This document shows, piece after piece, positions 35,900-44,877 of a stretch of DNA of 64,000 nucleotides; within the stretch, counting starts at the first letter, position 1; each line of letters starts with the position of its first letter. The notes beneath the pieces are model-generated. The model was not told where the DNA came from. It ran no database searches and was given only the letters and a program-made list of their open reading frames with translations. The stretch comes from Novosphingobium subterraneum. GTDB taxonomy: Bacteria; Pseudomonadota; Alphaproteobacteria; Sphingomonadales; Sphingomonadaceae. Both the position numbers and the translations under genes were made by a program. Location of the stretch: NCBI RefSeq assembly GCF_000807925.1, contig NZ_JRVC01000013.1, forward strand, positions 62,001 to 126,000. The letters are read 5' to 3'.

Positions 35900-37134
35900 T
35901 CCGCGGATGGCCACTCGAGGGGTCGACCGCGAACGCGCCGCGTGACAAGGCTGGATCGCAAGCCAACGGTCGCTGGCCGGCCTCCTTTTTCGTCTTGTTG
36001 CTCGCGGCGGCTGCGGCGTCGGCGGGACAGACGGCCATTCTCGCCTTCCTTCCGGCACTGGTCGACCCGGCTCGTGGCGCGCTATCGTCAAGCGCTCATG
36101 ATTTTCATGTCGCGAGCCTGACCGCGGTCCATCCCCTGGCAGCCTTGCTGGCGGCGCCGCTCTGGGGCTGGATCGCGGACCGGGTCGACTATCGGGCGAT
36201 GTTGCGCGCAGCGCTGGTCATCCTCGCCCTGGTGACCGCGCCGATCGGCCTCGTCGGGCTGCCTGAGCTTTATGCATTGCGCCTGGTGGCGGGGATGGCG
36301 TCGGCCGCCATCATACCGTTGGGCTTGCTCTGCGCGAGCTTTGCCGCAAACGAGCGCGCGGACCAGGCGCGGCGCTTCACCTGGCTGACCGCCTTCTTGT
36401 TTCTGGGCGATCTCGCCGGTCCGCTGGTGGCGGAGGTCTCGGCCGCGATCCTGCCCCGCGCTCCCCTCATGATCCTCGCTTTCGGCATCGGTGCCGTCGG
36501 GGCGGCGCTTTGCGCCGTGCGTCTGCCGCGCTGGTGTGCACCTTGCATCGATGGCGGAGACCTGCCCGCGCCGACGCTCGGCGCGACGCTGATCCTGCTT
36601 TTCGTCACGATCGTCGCGGGCGGCGGGCTGGCGGCGATGCATGTCAATCTCCTGGTGACGCGGAGCGTCATTTCGCTGAGCCGCGAAGAGATCGCCTGGA
36701 TGCTCAGTCTCTGCGGATTGGGCATGCTGGCAGCACAGATCTTCCATGCGAGGCTCGATTGGCTGGTGACCATGCCGAGGCGGCTTGCGGGGCTGACGCT
36801 CGGCCTGCTGGCTGCGGCGCTCTTCCTGTTCCCTGTCGCCGCGAGCATGGCCGAACTCAGTGGGATCATCGTTGCTGCCGGCTGGAGCTCGGCAACCCTT
36901 CGATTGGTCACCAGCTTCTGGATCAGCGGTGCGGCAGCCCCTTCGGGTCTGAAGCTCGGTCTCCAGCATTCCGCCGCCAGCATCGGGCAGGCGCTCGCGC
37001 CGCTGGCGATCGCCGTCGTCGCTCCCGGGGCGCAGCACTTAGTCTTGTGGGGGATTGGTGGTCTGTCGCTGGCGCTGCTTGTGTCCTTGCCGCTCGCCTG
37101 GAGGCCGCGCGCCATCGTGAAATCTTCAGCGTGA
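35893..37134 (+). CDS. MFS transporter in the copAB operon
   Basis: 413 residues, about 12 TM helices, with a GWIADRVDYRAMLRAALV loop between helices 2 and 3 and RLVAGMASAAIIPLG in helix 5, as in MFS drug-type exporters. It starts at GTG 35893 inside the copB end, so it is coupled to copAB. A copper or copper-chelate export role is possible from context; family evidence does not define a substrate. A DUF411 gene follows after a separate promoter. Confidence 0.75.
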   Translation: MVIRGWPLEGSTANAPRDKAGSQANGRWPASFFVLLLAAAAASAGQTAILAFLPALVDPARGALSSSAHDFHVASLTAVHPLAALLAAPLWGWIADRVDYRAMLRAALVILALVTAPIGLVGLPELYALRLVAGMASAAIIPLGLLCASFAANERADQARRFTWLTAFLFLGDLAGPLVAEVSAAILPRAPLMILAFGIGAVGAALCAVRLPRWCAPCIDGGDLPAPTLGATLILLFVTIVAGGGLAAMHVNLLVTRSVISLSREEIAWMLSLCGLGMLAAQIFHARLDWLVTMPRRLAGLTLGLLAAALFLFPVAASMAELSGIIVAAGWSSATLRLVTSFWISGAAAPSGLKLGLQHSAASIGQALAPLAIAVVAPGAQHLVLWGIGGLSLALLVSLPLAWRPRAIVKSSA

Positions 37135-37137
37135 TGA

Positions 37138-37163
37138 GGGGTAGGGGGCATCAATGCGTATAG
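37138..37163 (+). promoter_or_regulatory. Candidate ECF-sigma promoter of the DUF411 gene
   Basis: GGGGTAG - 10 bp - TGCGTATAG, 39 bp before the ATG. Same architecture as the sites at 53236, 53290, 51914 and 42797. Confidence 0.55.
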
Positions 37164-37202
37164 ATCATTAGGAACCCTATCGCATGCTTCCGGGAGCCGT
37201 TC

Positions 37203-37640
37203 ATGAAGACCCGTCTTTCTGCCGCCTTGCTGTTCCTCGCCCTGCCCGGCGCAGCGCTTGCGGCGAATGATGTCGTCGTCCACCGGGACCCGGGTTGTGG
37301 ATGCTGTGAGAAGTGGGCCCAGGCGCTTCGCGCGAAGCTGGGCCGCACGGTCGTCATGCGCGACGATGCGTCGCGCGGGGCGCTTCAGCGGAGGGCCGGC
37401 ATGCCGGGCACGCTGGCATCCTGCCACAGCGCGATGGTTGATGGCTATCTGATCGAGGGCCATGTCCCGGTCGCCGATATCAAGCGCCTGCTGGCAACCC
37501 GTCCCGTAGGCGTCAGAGGCATTGCGGTGGCGGGGATGCCGATCGGCTCGGAGGGCATGGAAGTGGCAGGCGCCGCCCGCCAACCCTATGCGGTGGTGTC
37601 GTTCGGCAGTTCGGGCCAGAAGGTCTTCGCGCGGCATTGA
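37203..37640 (+). CDS. DUF411 periplasmic protein (CopG-like)
   Basis: 145 residues. Signal peptide to LAAN, then VVVHRDPGCGCCEKWAQALR: the CxCC motif in a thioredoxin-like fold, as in CopG/PcoG-related DUF411 proteins that bind and may change the redox state of copper. A second region carries GTLASCHSAMVDGYLIEGHV. Periplasmic location matches copper handling. It has its own predicted ECF-type promoter and is followed by a GntR gene. Confidence 0.85.
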   Translation: MKTRLSAALLFLALPGAALAANDVVVHRDPGCGCCEKWAQALRAKLGRTVVMRDDASRGALQRRAGMPGTLASCHSAMVDGYLIEGHVPVADIKRLLATRPVGVRGIAVAGMPIGSEGMEVAGAARQPYAVVSFGSSGQKVFARH

Positions 37641-37720
37641 TCACGCACGCCTCGGCTCTCGCTGGTGATTTCCTGTTTGAATGACTGGGACTTGCTCGCC
37701 CCCACCTGTATAGTCATTTG

Positions 37721-38521
37721 ATGCATGCTCCCGCTCGCCCCCATAGCCGCGCATCCGCTCCCCGGACGAAAGCTGCTTCTGTGGGCGAACCCGCGGTCGA
37801 CGCTGCCGGTGCGGAGAAGCAACCTCGCTATGTGGCGATCAAAGACAGCATTTTCGAGGACATCCGGGAAGGTCGCCTGAAGCCCGGCGACCAGACGCCG
37901 TCAGAGGCCGAGCTCGTCGAGACGTTCAAAGTCTCGCGCATGACCGCAAACCGGGCGTTGCGGGAACTGCAATCGGCCGGTGTCGTGGTACGGCGGGCGG
38001 GGCGGGGCAGCTTTGTCGCCGAGCCCCGGCCGATCGGGCAGCTGATCGAGATCCGCAACATCGCGGAGGAGGTGCGCGGCAGGGGCCACGCCTATCGCGC
38101 GCGCGTCATTTATAATATCGAGATACGGGCTGATGCGGAAAGGGCAGCTCTGCTGGAAGTCGGCTTGGGCACGCGCCTCTTCCATTCGCTTATCGTCCAT
38201 CACGAGACCGAATTCCCAATTCAGGTCGAGGAGCGCTTTGTGCTGGCATCTGCTGCGCCACGCTACGGAGAGAGGGATTTCAGCGCCTCGACGCCGAATG
38301 AATATCTGACACGTGTTGCCCCGCTCGAGCGAGTAGAGCACCGGGTGTGCGCGGCGATGCCGGATACAGCCATGCGAACAATGCTGGGCCTCGCTGAAGG
38401 AGAACCAGTGCTAATGATGACGCGCAGAACCTGGAGTCGCGGACGTCTCGTATCGCACGCTTGGCTCACGCACCCGGGCAATCGGTTCGAGCTATCGGCG
38501 GCTTTTTCTGTTGGGACCTAG
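37721..38521 (+). CDS. GntR/HutC-family transcriptional regulator
   Basis: 266 residues. After a ~35-residue extension, the winged helix PRYVAIKDSIFEDIREGRLK, TPSEAELVETFKVSRMTANR leads to a UTRA effector domain (LFHSLIVHHETEFPIQVEER, MTRRTWSRGRLVSHAWLTHPG). It is HutC-like. An ACCTGTATA element in its own upstream region recurs in the operator-like GTATATAC site before the TonB receptor, so it probably represses both. Translation from ATG 37721 (or TTG 37718); no clear ribosome-binding site. Confidence 0.82.
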   Translation: MHAPARPHSRASAPRTKAASVGEPAVDAAGAEKQPRYVAIKDSIFEDIREGRLKPGDQTPSEAELVETFKVSRMTANRALRELQSAGVVVRRAGRGSFVAEPRPIGQLIEIRNIAEEVRGRGHAYRARVIYNIEIRADAERAALLEVGLGTRLFHSLIVHHETEFPIQVEERFVLASAAPRYGERDFSASTPNEYLTRVAPLERVEHRVCAAMPDTAMRTMLGLAEGEPVLMMTRRTWSRGRLVSHAWLTHPGNRFELSAAFSVGT

Positions 38522-38524
38522 CGA

Positions 38525-39259
38525 TCAGCCCGCGCCCAACTTGACGGCCGATTTGCGCCTGCGCCGCAACCATCGCACGTCGGCGCGACTGAAGCTCTTA
38601 AACAGCAGGTAGAAGCCCGTCCCCGACAGCCACAAAGTACCGAACGCAACGAAGACGATCAGCGGGTGATTGAAGCTGGTGCGGTTCACATAGTCCATAT
38701 TGTGGAGCATCCAGAAGAAATCCCAGGTGCGCCATGTGTCGCCGCGCATGACCAGGAATCGGCCGGTGTCGGCGGAGATGTAGGCGCTGCTGTTCTCTGC
38801 GTCCGCGAAATCCAGTCGCCACATGGTGCCTTCGTGCTCGCGCGCTTCCACATTCGGTTCGGCGAGCAACGTTGCCTTGCGGATCGGTGCTTCATTCACC
38901 ATCGTCGCGACGTCGCGCGCGACCTGCTCGTCGACCCGAACCGGGGCGCCGCTCGTCGCGTCGATTAGCCGCGTGCCCGTGGTGGATCGAAGCTCGTAGA
39001 CGGGGCGTGTGGCAAGGGACCGCAAGGCGATGCCGAGCACGGGACCATCAAGAGCGAGCTTTGCCGGCGCAATATAGTCACCGGCAGGTAGGGCGTGCTG
39101 ATGGCTGGCCTGCGCACTGTGTCCGCCGACCTTCTCCTGATCGAGCAAGGCCATCATCGAGCCGCTCAGAGCCCAAAGGAGAAACTGCACGCCCAGGATC
39201 AGGCCGACCCATTTGTGGATGCGCCGAAAAAAGAGCGGGGTGAACCGGATTTTCTTCAT
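38525..39259 (-). CDS. PepSY-domain membrane protein (distal gene)
   Basis: 244 residues: TM helix after FFRRIHKWVGLILGVQFLLWALSG, a PepSY-like periplasmic part (TLLAEPNVEAREHEGTMWRL, AYISADTGRFLVMRGDTWR), conserved DFFWMLHNMDY, and a second TM with VAFGTLWLSGTGFYLLFK. His residues (RRIHKW, MLHNMDY) are typical of PepSY_TM proteins, some of which reduce imported ferric chelates. It starts in an ATGA overlap with the next gene upstream. Confidence 0.78.
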   Translation of the reverse strand: MKKIRFTPLFFRRIHKWVGLILGVQFLLWALSGSMMALLDQEKVGGHSAQASHQHALPAGDYIAPAKLALDGPVLGIALRSLATRPVYELRSTTGTRLIDATSGAPVRVDEQVARDVATMVNEAPIRKATLLAEPNVEAREHEGTMWRLDFADAENSSAYISADTGRFLVMRGDTWRTWDFFWMLHNMDYVNRTSFNHPLIVFVAFGTLWLSGTGFYLLFKSFSRADVRWLRRRRKSAVKLGAG

Positions 39260-39960
39260 GCCTTCTTCTTCCTGCGCCGCGGGAACGACCAAAGCAGCAG
39301 CCAAGCCCCGGCCAGCGCCATGGCAAGGGCACTCCAGGTCGCCACGCGCAGCAGCGGATTGTTGACGTCGGAGCGATCGTCATAGTCCATGATGTGCAGC
39401 ATCCACGCGAAATCGAACACGCGCCACAGCGCATGGCGGCGCGAGATCAGCTCACCGGTCTGCGGAGAGAGATACAGGGTTGGCCGGTTCCAGGCATCGA
39501 ATTCGACCTGCCAATAGGGAGGCTTGCGCGCCTGCATTTCCAGTGGCGCCGTCGTCAGCAGCCGGGCTGCGACGATGTCCCCGGTGCCGCTGTAGATGCG
39601 CCGAGCGGCGGCGCGGATTTGTGCCTCGCTCAAATCGGGGATGGGCTGTCCCGAACCTGCATCGAAGAGTCTTGGACCACCCGAGGTTTGCGCGCGCCAG
39701 ACGGGCTGATCCATGAACCGTTGCAGGCGGATCTCGGACGCGTCGGGAGCCGATTGAACAATCCGCGCCGGCGGGACGAAGCTCGCAAGGTCGATGGGGG
39801 CGACGACCGGTGGGCGGACCAGATCGTCGCCATGGATGATGTCGATATGGACGGCCACCATATAGAAGCCGGTCAGCGTCCAGAGCAGAACCTGGACGCC
39901 GACGATCAGGGCCAGCCACTTGTGCGTCCGGCGGATGACCAAAGGCCAGCGAATTGCCAT
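39256..39960 (-). CDS. PepSY-domain membrane protein (proximal gene)
   Basis: 234 residues: RTHKWLALIVGVQVLLWTLTGFYM, a periplasmic PepSY-like region (WQVEFDAWNRPTLYLSPQTG, ELISRRHALWRVFDFAWMLH), then MALAGAWLLLWSF and a basic tail. Paralogous to the following gene. It lies 10 bp downstream of the TonB receptor gene. Together the two PepSY proteins may form an inner-membrane reductase for the imported ligand (inference). Confidence 0.78.
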   Translation of the reverse strand: MAIRWPLVIRRTHKWLALIVGVQVLLWTLTGFYMVAVHIDIIHGDDLVRPPVVAPIDLASFVPPARIVQSAPDASEIRLQRFMDQPVWRAQTSGGPRLFDAGSGQPIPDLSEAQIRAAARRIYSGTGDIVAARLLTTAPLEMQARKPPYWQVEFDAWNRPTLYLSPQTGELISRRHALWRVFDFAWMLHIMDYDDRSDVNNPLLRVATWSALAMALAGAWLLLWSFPRRRKKKA

Positions 39961-39970
39961 GTGCTGCCCT

Positions 39971-42673
39971 TCAGAACGCGGTTCGGAAGCCGGCGTAGAA
40001 GCGCCGTCCGAGCAGATCATAGGTCATCGTGTCGGTGTTGGCATCGGTGAAGCTCTGGATATAGGGCGCCTTGCGGTCGAACAGATTATCGGCCCCGATC
40101 TGGAAACGTGTCTTCTCGTCGATCGCGAAGGCAAGCTGAAGATTGTGGTAGAAGACGTTCGGCGTGCGGTAGCCGATGTCGCCGGCCGATGCGTTGAAGT
40201 CGGTCGCCTTGCCGATCCATTGTGTCGACCAGGTCGCGCTGATGCCGTCCTTTTCCGCCGTCAGCACGCCATAACCACGCCATTTCGGATAGCCGCCATT
40301 GCCGCCCCCGATAAACCCGTCGAAATAGATCGGCGCGCCGCCGGGGAAGGGGTTTACGACATATTTGTTGAGATAGGTCATGTTGAGATCCAAGGAGATC
40401 TTCACCTCGCCCACCGCACCACTGTACACCAGACCCAGATCGAGACCATTCATCTCCTCGCGGCCGGTGTTGATGGGCTGGGCGGAGAGGTAAGTGACCT
40501 CGCCGGTCAGCGCGCTGCGCGTAAAGTCGCTGCAGAACGGGTGCGACAGGTTCTGGCTCGCATAGCAGACTGCGAGCTTGGTCGAGCCGGGAATGGCCCG
40601 GATCGCGTCCTTGATCTTGATGTCGAACCAGTCTGCCGTCAGCGACAACCCTGGGATGATGCCGCGCGGCGATATCACCGTACCAACGGTCCAGGTCGTG
40701 GAGCTTTCGGGCCGAAGGCTCTGGTTACCGCCCACTGTGGTGAGGATCGTGGTGCCGAGCTGCGTATAGTTGGCCGGCACACCGGACGCCTGACAATTGG
40801 CGATCAAGGTCACGTTGCCGCTGGAGGTGTAGCGCGAGCAGGGATCGGTCGTGGTCAGATTGCCTTCCGAGACGCCGCCGAAAAGCTCCGGCACGTTGGG
40901 AATGCGAAAGCCCGTCCCATAAGTGCCGCGCAGACGGATGCTGTCATTGACTACCCAGTCGGCACTGAGCTTGTAATTCCAGTCGCTCCCGAAGAGATTA
41001 TAGTCTGAGTAGCGGACTGCGCCATCGAGCGTGAGCGCCTTGGCGAAAGCTGTGTTGGCAAGCACCGGCACCGATAGCTCGAGATAGGCTTCCTTGGCGG
41101 TGCTCGAGCCCGAAATAGGATCCTGCTGATTGACGTTCGCCACGCCGAGCACCGTCAACGGGTCGGGATCGCGCCAGCCTTTTTCGCGCCGATAGACCAC
41201 GCCGGTGGCGAAGGACACCGCGCCGGCTGGAAGGGAGAAGAGATCGCCGTTGAGGTCAGCCGTGACCGTGCCGAGTTCGTTGCCTCCGCGATCGCGCGAG
41301 GTGAACAGAATATAATCCAGAACCTGAGGTGTCAGGTCTCCGAACCCAAGATAGTCACCGCAGGGGATGGCCGCGCCCGCCGTGCTGGAGCATTTGCTCC
41401 TGTCGAGCGTGTTCGCGACGCGCTCGAGATTGGCGATGTTGGTCGAGCCGTCGACGGCCGTGTTACGCCCGAAGCTGCCCGCGACTTCCCAGGCCCAGTC
41501 GTTCGCCAGCTTGCCGCGCAGCCCGAAGGTGCCTTGCCAGGTATCGGTCTCCTGGAAGAAGTGGCGCGCGCCGGGTTCGGCGAGGCGGCGCTGGGCCAGG
41601 ACCAGGTTCTGGCCGGTCGGATTGGTCGGATTGCTGGCTGGTATTGAGAGATTGCGCAGCGTGCCGGGTGTAGCGATCTGATTCGACTTGCGGAACGTAT
41701 AGAGGAACTCGCCGAACGCCTGGATACCGTCGGTCAGCGCATAGTCCGCGAAGAAGGCCGTGCTGACGCGCTCGACTGGGCTGACCGCATTGAGAAACGG
41801 GTTCGAGTTGAAGTTGTGCTTGGCGGGACTGTAAGGCTCGTAGAAGTTCCCGTTCCCTCCGGGTACCTGGTTGAAGTTGATCTGTTGGCCGTTGGGCAGC
41901 ACCGCGCGTCCGCCGATCGTCGAGGCGCTGTTGACGCAGCTCAGCGAGCCCGGCGTCGTTTCAGCGAGCGAGCAGGGCGCACGCGAGGCCATGTTGACGG
42001 CGCTGGTCTTCTGGTAGGTGACTGCTGCCATGAACCCGCCACGATCGTTGCGAATGCCCCAAAGTAGGTCCGCGGTGAGATCGGAGCCGTCGCCGCGCTC
42101 GGTAATGCCTTGTCGGACGCTGAGACCCAGGCCTTCATAATCGGTGCGCGTGACAAGGTTGACCACGCCGGCCATGGCATCGGCCCCGTAGATAGCGGAC
42201 GCGCCATCCTTGAGGACATCGGTGCGTGCCAGCGCCACGACCGGGATCATGTTGAGATCGGGTGAGGAATTGGCGCCGGTGCCGCCCGCGACGAGGCGTC
42301 GGCCGTTGAGGAGCACGAGTGTGCGCTTGATGCCGAGGCCGCGCAGATTGACCTGAGCAGTGCCATAACCGTTGTTGGTCCAGTAGGCCGATGTCTGGTT
42401 GCCCGCGAAGCCGGCATTGGCCGGCAAACGCTGCAAGGCGGTTTCGATATTGACGATGCCGGTATTTTGGATCTGCTCGGCGGTGACCACGGTGGCCGGT
42501 CCAACCCCGGCCAGATCCTGCCGACGGATTCGTGAGCCGGTAACGACGATGTCGCTGTCATCCCCCAGGACTTGTGCTTTTGGCTGCGGTGTCGGATCGG
42601 CCTGAGCGAGAGCCGGCGCGGCGTAGCCCGCGACGATGGCGGCGCTGCCGAGCAGGGCCATCCTGATGGTCAT
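39971..42673 (-). CDS. TonB-dependent outer-membrane receptor
   Basis: 900 residues. Signal peptide to ALAQ, then the TonB-box-like DIVVTGSRIRR, plug domain (VNIETALQRLPANAG, VNLRGLGIKRTLVLLNGRR, VLKDGASAIYGADAMAGVVN) and a long beta-barrel ending RRFYAGFRTAF with terminal Phe. It belongs to the large OAR-like receptors common in sphingomonads. ATG 42673 has AGGGGG upstream; a TTG two codons earlier is rejected. The predicted ECF promoter (42797-42821) and a GntR operator-like site (42718-42728) lie upstream. Ligand unknown; PepSY partners suggest a metal chelate. Confidence 0.88.
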   Translation of the reverse strand: MTIRMALLGSAAIVAGYAAPALAQADPTPQPKAQVLGDDSDIVVTGSRIRRQDLAGVGPATVVTAEQIQNTGIVNIETALQRLPANAGFAGNQTSAYWTNNGYGTAQVNLRGLGIKRTLVLLNGRRLVAGGTGANSSPDLNMIPVVALARTDVLKDGASAIYGADAMAGVVNLVTRTDYEGLGLSVRQGITERGDGSDLTADLLWGIRNDRGGFMAAVTYQKTSAVNMASRAPCSLAETTPGSLSCVNSASTIGGRAVLPNGQQINFNQVPGGNGNFYEPYSPAKHNFNSNPFLNAVSPVERVSTAFFADYALTDGIQAFGEFLYTFRKSNQIATPGTLRNLSIPASNPTNPTGQNLVLAQRRLAEPGARHFFQETDTWQGTFGLRGKLANDWAWEVAGSFGRNTAVDGSTNIANLERVANTLDRSKCSSTAGAAIPCGDYLGFGDLTPQVLDYILFTSRDRGGNELGTVTADLNGDLFSLPAGAVSFATGVVYRREKGWRDPDPLTVLGVANVNQQDPISGSSTAKEAYLELSVPVLANTAFAKALTLDGAVRYSDYNLFGSDWNYKLSADWVVNDSIRLRGTYGTGFRIPNVPELFGGVSEGNLTTTDPCSRYTSSGNVTLIANCQASGVPANYTQLGTTILTTVGGNQSLRPESSTTWTVGTVISPRGIIPGLSLTADWFDIKIKDAIRAIPGSTKLAVCYASQNLSHPFCSDFTRSALTGEVTYLSAQPINTGREEMNGLDLGLVYSGAVGEVKISLDLNMTYLNKYVVNPFPGGAPIYFDGFIGGGNGGYPKWRGYGVLTAEKDGISATWSTQWIGKATDFNASAGDIGYRTPNVFYHNLQLAFAIDEKTRFQIGADNLFDRKAPYIQSFTDANTDTMTYDLLGRRFYAGFRTAF

Positions 42674-42717
42674 GTGCAATCCCCCTGACGTTTTAGAACA
42701 GCCACAGACAACATCAG

Positions 42718-42728
42718 TTGTATATACA
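42718..42728. promoter_or_regulatory. GntR/HutC operator-like palindrome
   Basis: TGTATATACAG with the GTATATAC palindrome at 42720-42727, between the predicted promoter and the TonB start. Extended minus-strand form ACCTGTATATAC shares ACCTGTATA with the region before the GntR gene (37704-37712). Confidence 0.5.
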
Positions 42729-42796
42729 GGTCAACAGTATTTTTCCTGTTTTTCCAATACCTTATTCTCGTGAAATTTAGATATAGATATAGCTAT

Positions 42797-42821
42797 AATA
42801 CGCACGCCAGACGTCGAACCC
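42797..42821 (-). promoter_or_regulatory. Candidate ECF-sigma promoter of the TonB receptor gene
   Basis: Minus strand GGGTTCG - 10 bp - TGCGTATTA, 124 bp before the ATG at 42673. Same spacing and -10 core as the sigma-operon and copC promoters. Confidence 0.5.
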
Positions 42822-43411
42822 TCATGACTGAAGAGATATTTTTGCGAGCGCTCATTTGTAAAGCTGCTGAGATAGGAGATAGAATATCATATCGTAATAC
42901 AGCCTCGCACGCTTCGATTTGATGATCGGGACATTTGGCCGGCAAGAATGCGAAGCGGCATGATCACATGTTATTGGTGTCGGCGTGATATACCTAGGTA
43001 TAGCGCTAGAGATGCTCCGGGAACATTAGTCCTTTGCTGAGCTTGCACGCGCCAGGGAAAGTAATACCGATGCGGACCGCATTTGATCCTCGTTTCCTGG
43101 ATGTGTCGCGCCTTCTTCCGGATTGAGCCGCAGGTTCGCCTTTTGAGGCAGATGAAACGACTCCTGACGAAACGTCGTGCGACGAGTCCGGCGACCTGAG
43201 ATCGTCGCGCAGCCACTGGGTCACTTGGCGATGATCCAATCCGGTTCGGCAGTGGCGGCGCAGTCCTCGAACGTCGATCGCATCCGCGGAGCCGACGGGC
43301 CGGCTTGTGCATGAGCCGCCCTGATTTTGCCGCTGGGCAGTACGGCAGGTTGCGAAAAATGCTTGCTGTGTCCCGGTCGGCGCGCGGGCGTGCAGCTCGC
43401 GCCTCGCACGA
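42822..43411. other. Intergenic region between TonB promoter and TetR end
   Basis: About 590 bp without a supportable gene. It is AT-richer than its surroundings at the left. It contains a perfect 14-bp palindrome at 42989-43002. A short minus-strand frame ending EDCAATAEPDWIIAK (about 43221-43283) could be a remnant but I cannot assign it. Confidence 0.4.
42989..43002. repeat. 14-bp perfect palindrome TATACCTAGGTATA
   Basis: Self-complementary sequence in the TonB-TetR gap. A near-copy (ATACTTAGGTATA, one mismatch) occurs at 44964-44976, upstream of the corA remnant. Possible operator; the binding protein is unknown. Confidence 0.45.
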
Positions 43412-43978
43412 TCACACGCGCAGCAGTCGCCCCACCGCCCGCATGATCGTCGCCCGGCGCGCCGCGTGCTCGGCAGCGTCGCGTGCAGCTCCGGTCATGC
43501 ACCAGAGCTGGGTGAGGGCGGCGACAAGCCGGACGACATCCAGGGGCGTGAAGTCGGCGACGATCCGCCCCTCGGCCTGCGCCGCTGCGATCCCGTCCAG
43601 CTTCTCCCCGAGAAGGACCTCGCCGGCCGGGAGCATCAGAACATCCTGGCCACGCTCCAAATGATGCCAGGTCAGCAGCCTCCACAGGCGCGGGCGTTCG
43701 ACCAGCAAGTCATAGGTGCGCCCCGCATAACCCTCAAGATCATTGGGATCGAAGCGATCGGCATGCGCCGCGTCCATCACTTCCTGCGTCAGCGCGGCAT
43801 CGAAGAGCGCCTCCTTGTCCCCGAAATAGGTGTAGAGCATCGGCTTGCTGATACCCGCCGCCTGCGCAATCCGGTCGATCCGCGCGCCCGCCAGCCCATG
43901 GGACGCGAACTCCTCGGTCGCTGCAGCCAGGAGCGTCTCGCGGCTCTGTGCGGCATTCCGCCGGGTTCGTTGCTTCAT
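43412..43978 (-). CDS. TetR-family regulator
   Basis: 188 residues. N-terminal HTH: RRNAAQSRETLLAAATEEFA, GARIDRIAQAAGISKPMLYTYF-like segment with GDKEALFDAAL; the C-terminal ligand-binding half is typical of TetR proteins. ATG 43978 has GGAGGTGTG upstream. It is divergent from a short-chain dehydrogenase gene, and the 69-bp gap holds a TACCA-GT-TGGTA dyad, so it most likely represses that gene and itself. Confidence 0.85.
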   Translation of the reverse strand: MKQRTRRNAAQSRETLLAAATEEFASHGLAGARIDRIAQAAGISKPMLYTYFGDKEALFDAALTQEVMDAAHADRFDPNDLEGYAGRTYDLLVERPRLWRLLTWHHLERGQDVLMLPAGEVLLGEKLDGIAAAQAEGRIVADFTPLDVVRLVAALTQLWCMTGAARDAAEHAARRATIMRAVGRLLRV

Positions 43979-44019
43979 CACACCTCCAAGCATTGACGCA
44001 TTCCAGGTTTCAAGTTGCC

Positions 44020-44031
44020 TACCAGTTGGTA
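44020..44031. promoter_or_regulatory. TetR operator-like dyad
   Basis: TACCA-GT-TGGTA between the divergent TetR and SDR genes; the arms match the common TACCN5GGTA-type operators of TetR regulators that control adjacent SDR genes. Confidence 0.55.
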
Positions 44032-44047
44032 ATATATGGAGTAACAT

Positions 44048-44877
44048 ATGTCCAATCACTGGTTTCTCACGGGCGCGTCCAGCGGCATCGGCCGCCATCT
44101 GGCCGAACTGATCCTGGCCGCTGGCGACGACCTTACCGCGACGGCCCGCAAGCCCGAAAGCCTCGATGATCTCGCGGCGAAATATCCGAGCCAGCTGCGC
44201 GTCGAAGCGCTCGACGTCACGGTCAAGGACGATATTGCTGCGGTCGTGGCCCGGGCGCAGGCGCGTCGACCCGTCGATATTCTGGTCAACAACGCCGGCG
44301 GCGGCGTGATCGGCGCCACCGAAGAGATGTCGGACGCCGAGGTCGAAGGCCAGATCGCGCTCAATCTCATGGCGCCCATCCACATCACCCGCGCCTTTGT
44401 CCCCGCCATGCGGCTGCGCGGGAGCGGCCGGATCATCCAGATCTCCAGCGCTAGTGGTCAGGGCTCGCTTCCGACGAGCAGTCTCTATCATGTGGCCAAA
44501 TGGGGCCTGGAGGCTTCAGCGAATGCCTCCGCCAGGAGCTTGAACCCTTCAACCTGTTCGTGACACTGATCGAGCCGGGCGGGGCGCGCACCAGCTTCAG
44601 CCACAATCTGCAATTCGCCAGCGAGATCGCCGCGTATCGCGATACGCCCGCCGGCCATATCCGCAAGATGTTCGAGACCGCCGGAAACGAGCTCTACACG
44701 CTCGACCCGCAAAAGATCGCGCAAGCGATCGTTGATGTCGCAACCAGCGACCATCCGCCGCTGCGCGTGACTCTGGGGGGTGACGCTTTCGGCGTTGTCC
44801 AGGCGGCGCTGCAATCGCGGCTCGCCTTTCTGCAGTCCCAGGAAGCGCTCGCGCGCTCGGTCGCTTTCGACAGTTGA
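44048..44877 (+). pseudogene. Short-chain dehydrogenase/reductase with a one-base frameshift
   Basis: The first frame (44048-44563) reads WFLTGASSGIGRHLAE (TGxxxGxG), VDILVNNAGGG, ISSASGQGS and SLYHVAKWGLE (YxxxK) then derails. The second frame (from about 44512) continues GFSECLRQELEPFNLFV-TLIEPGGARTSF to a normal SDR end at 44877. One G appears to be missing in CTGGAGGCTTCAGC near 44511-44520. Otherwise it is a complete classical SDR (about 277 residues). Either a true mutation or a sequencing error. Divergent TetR gene upstream. Confidence 0.8.

Noticed and set aside
43221..43283. Minus-strand peptide ending EDCAATAEPDWIIAK as a gene remnant
   Set aside because: Too short to assign and not supported by a start or family motif.
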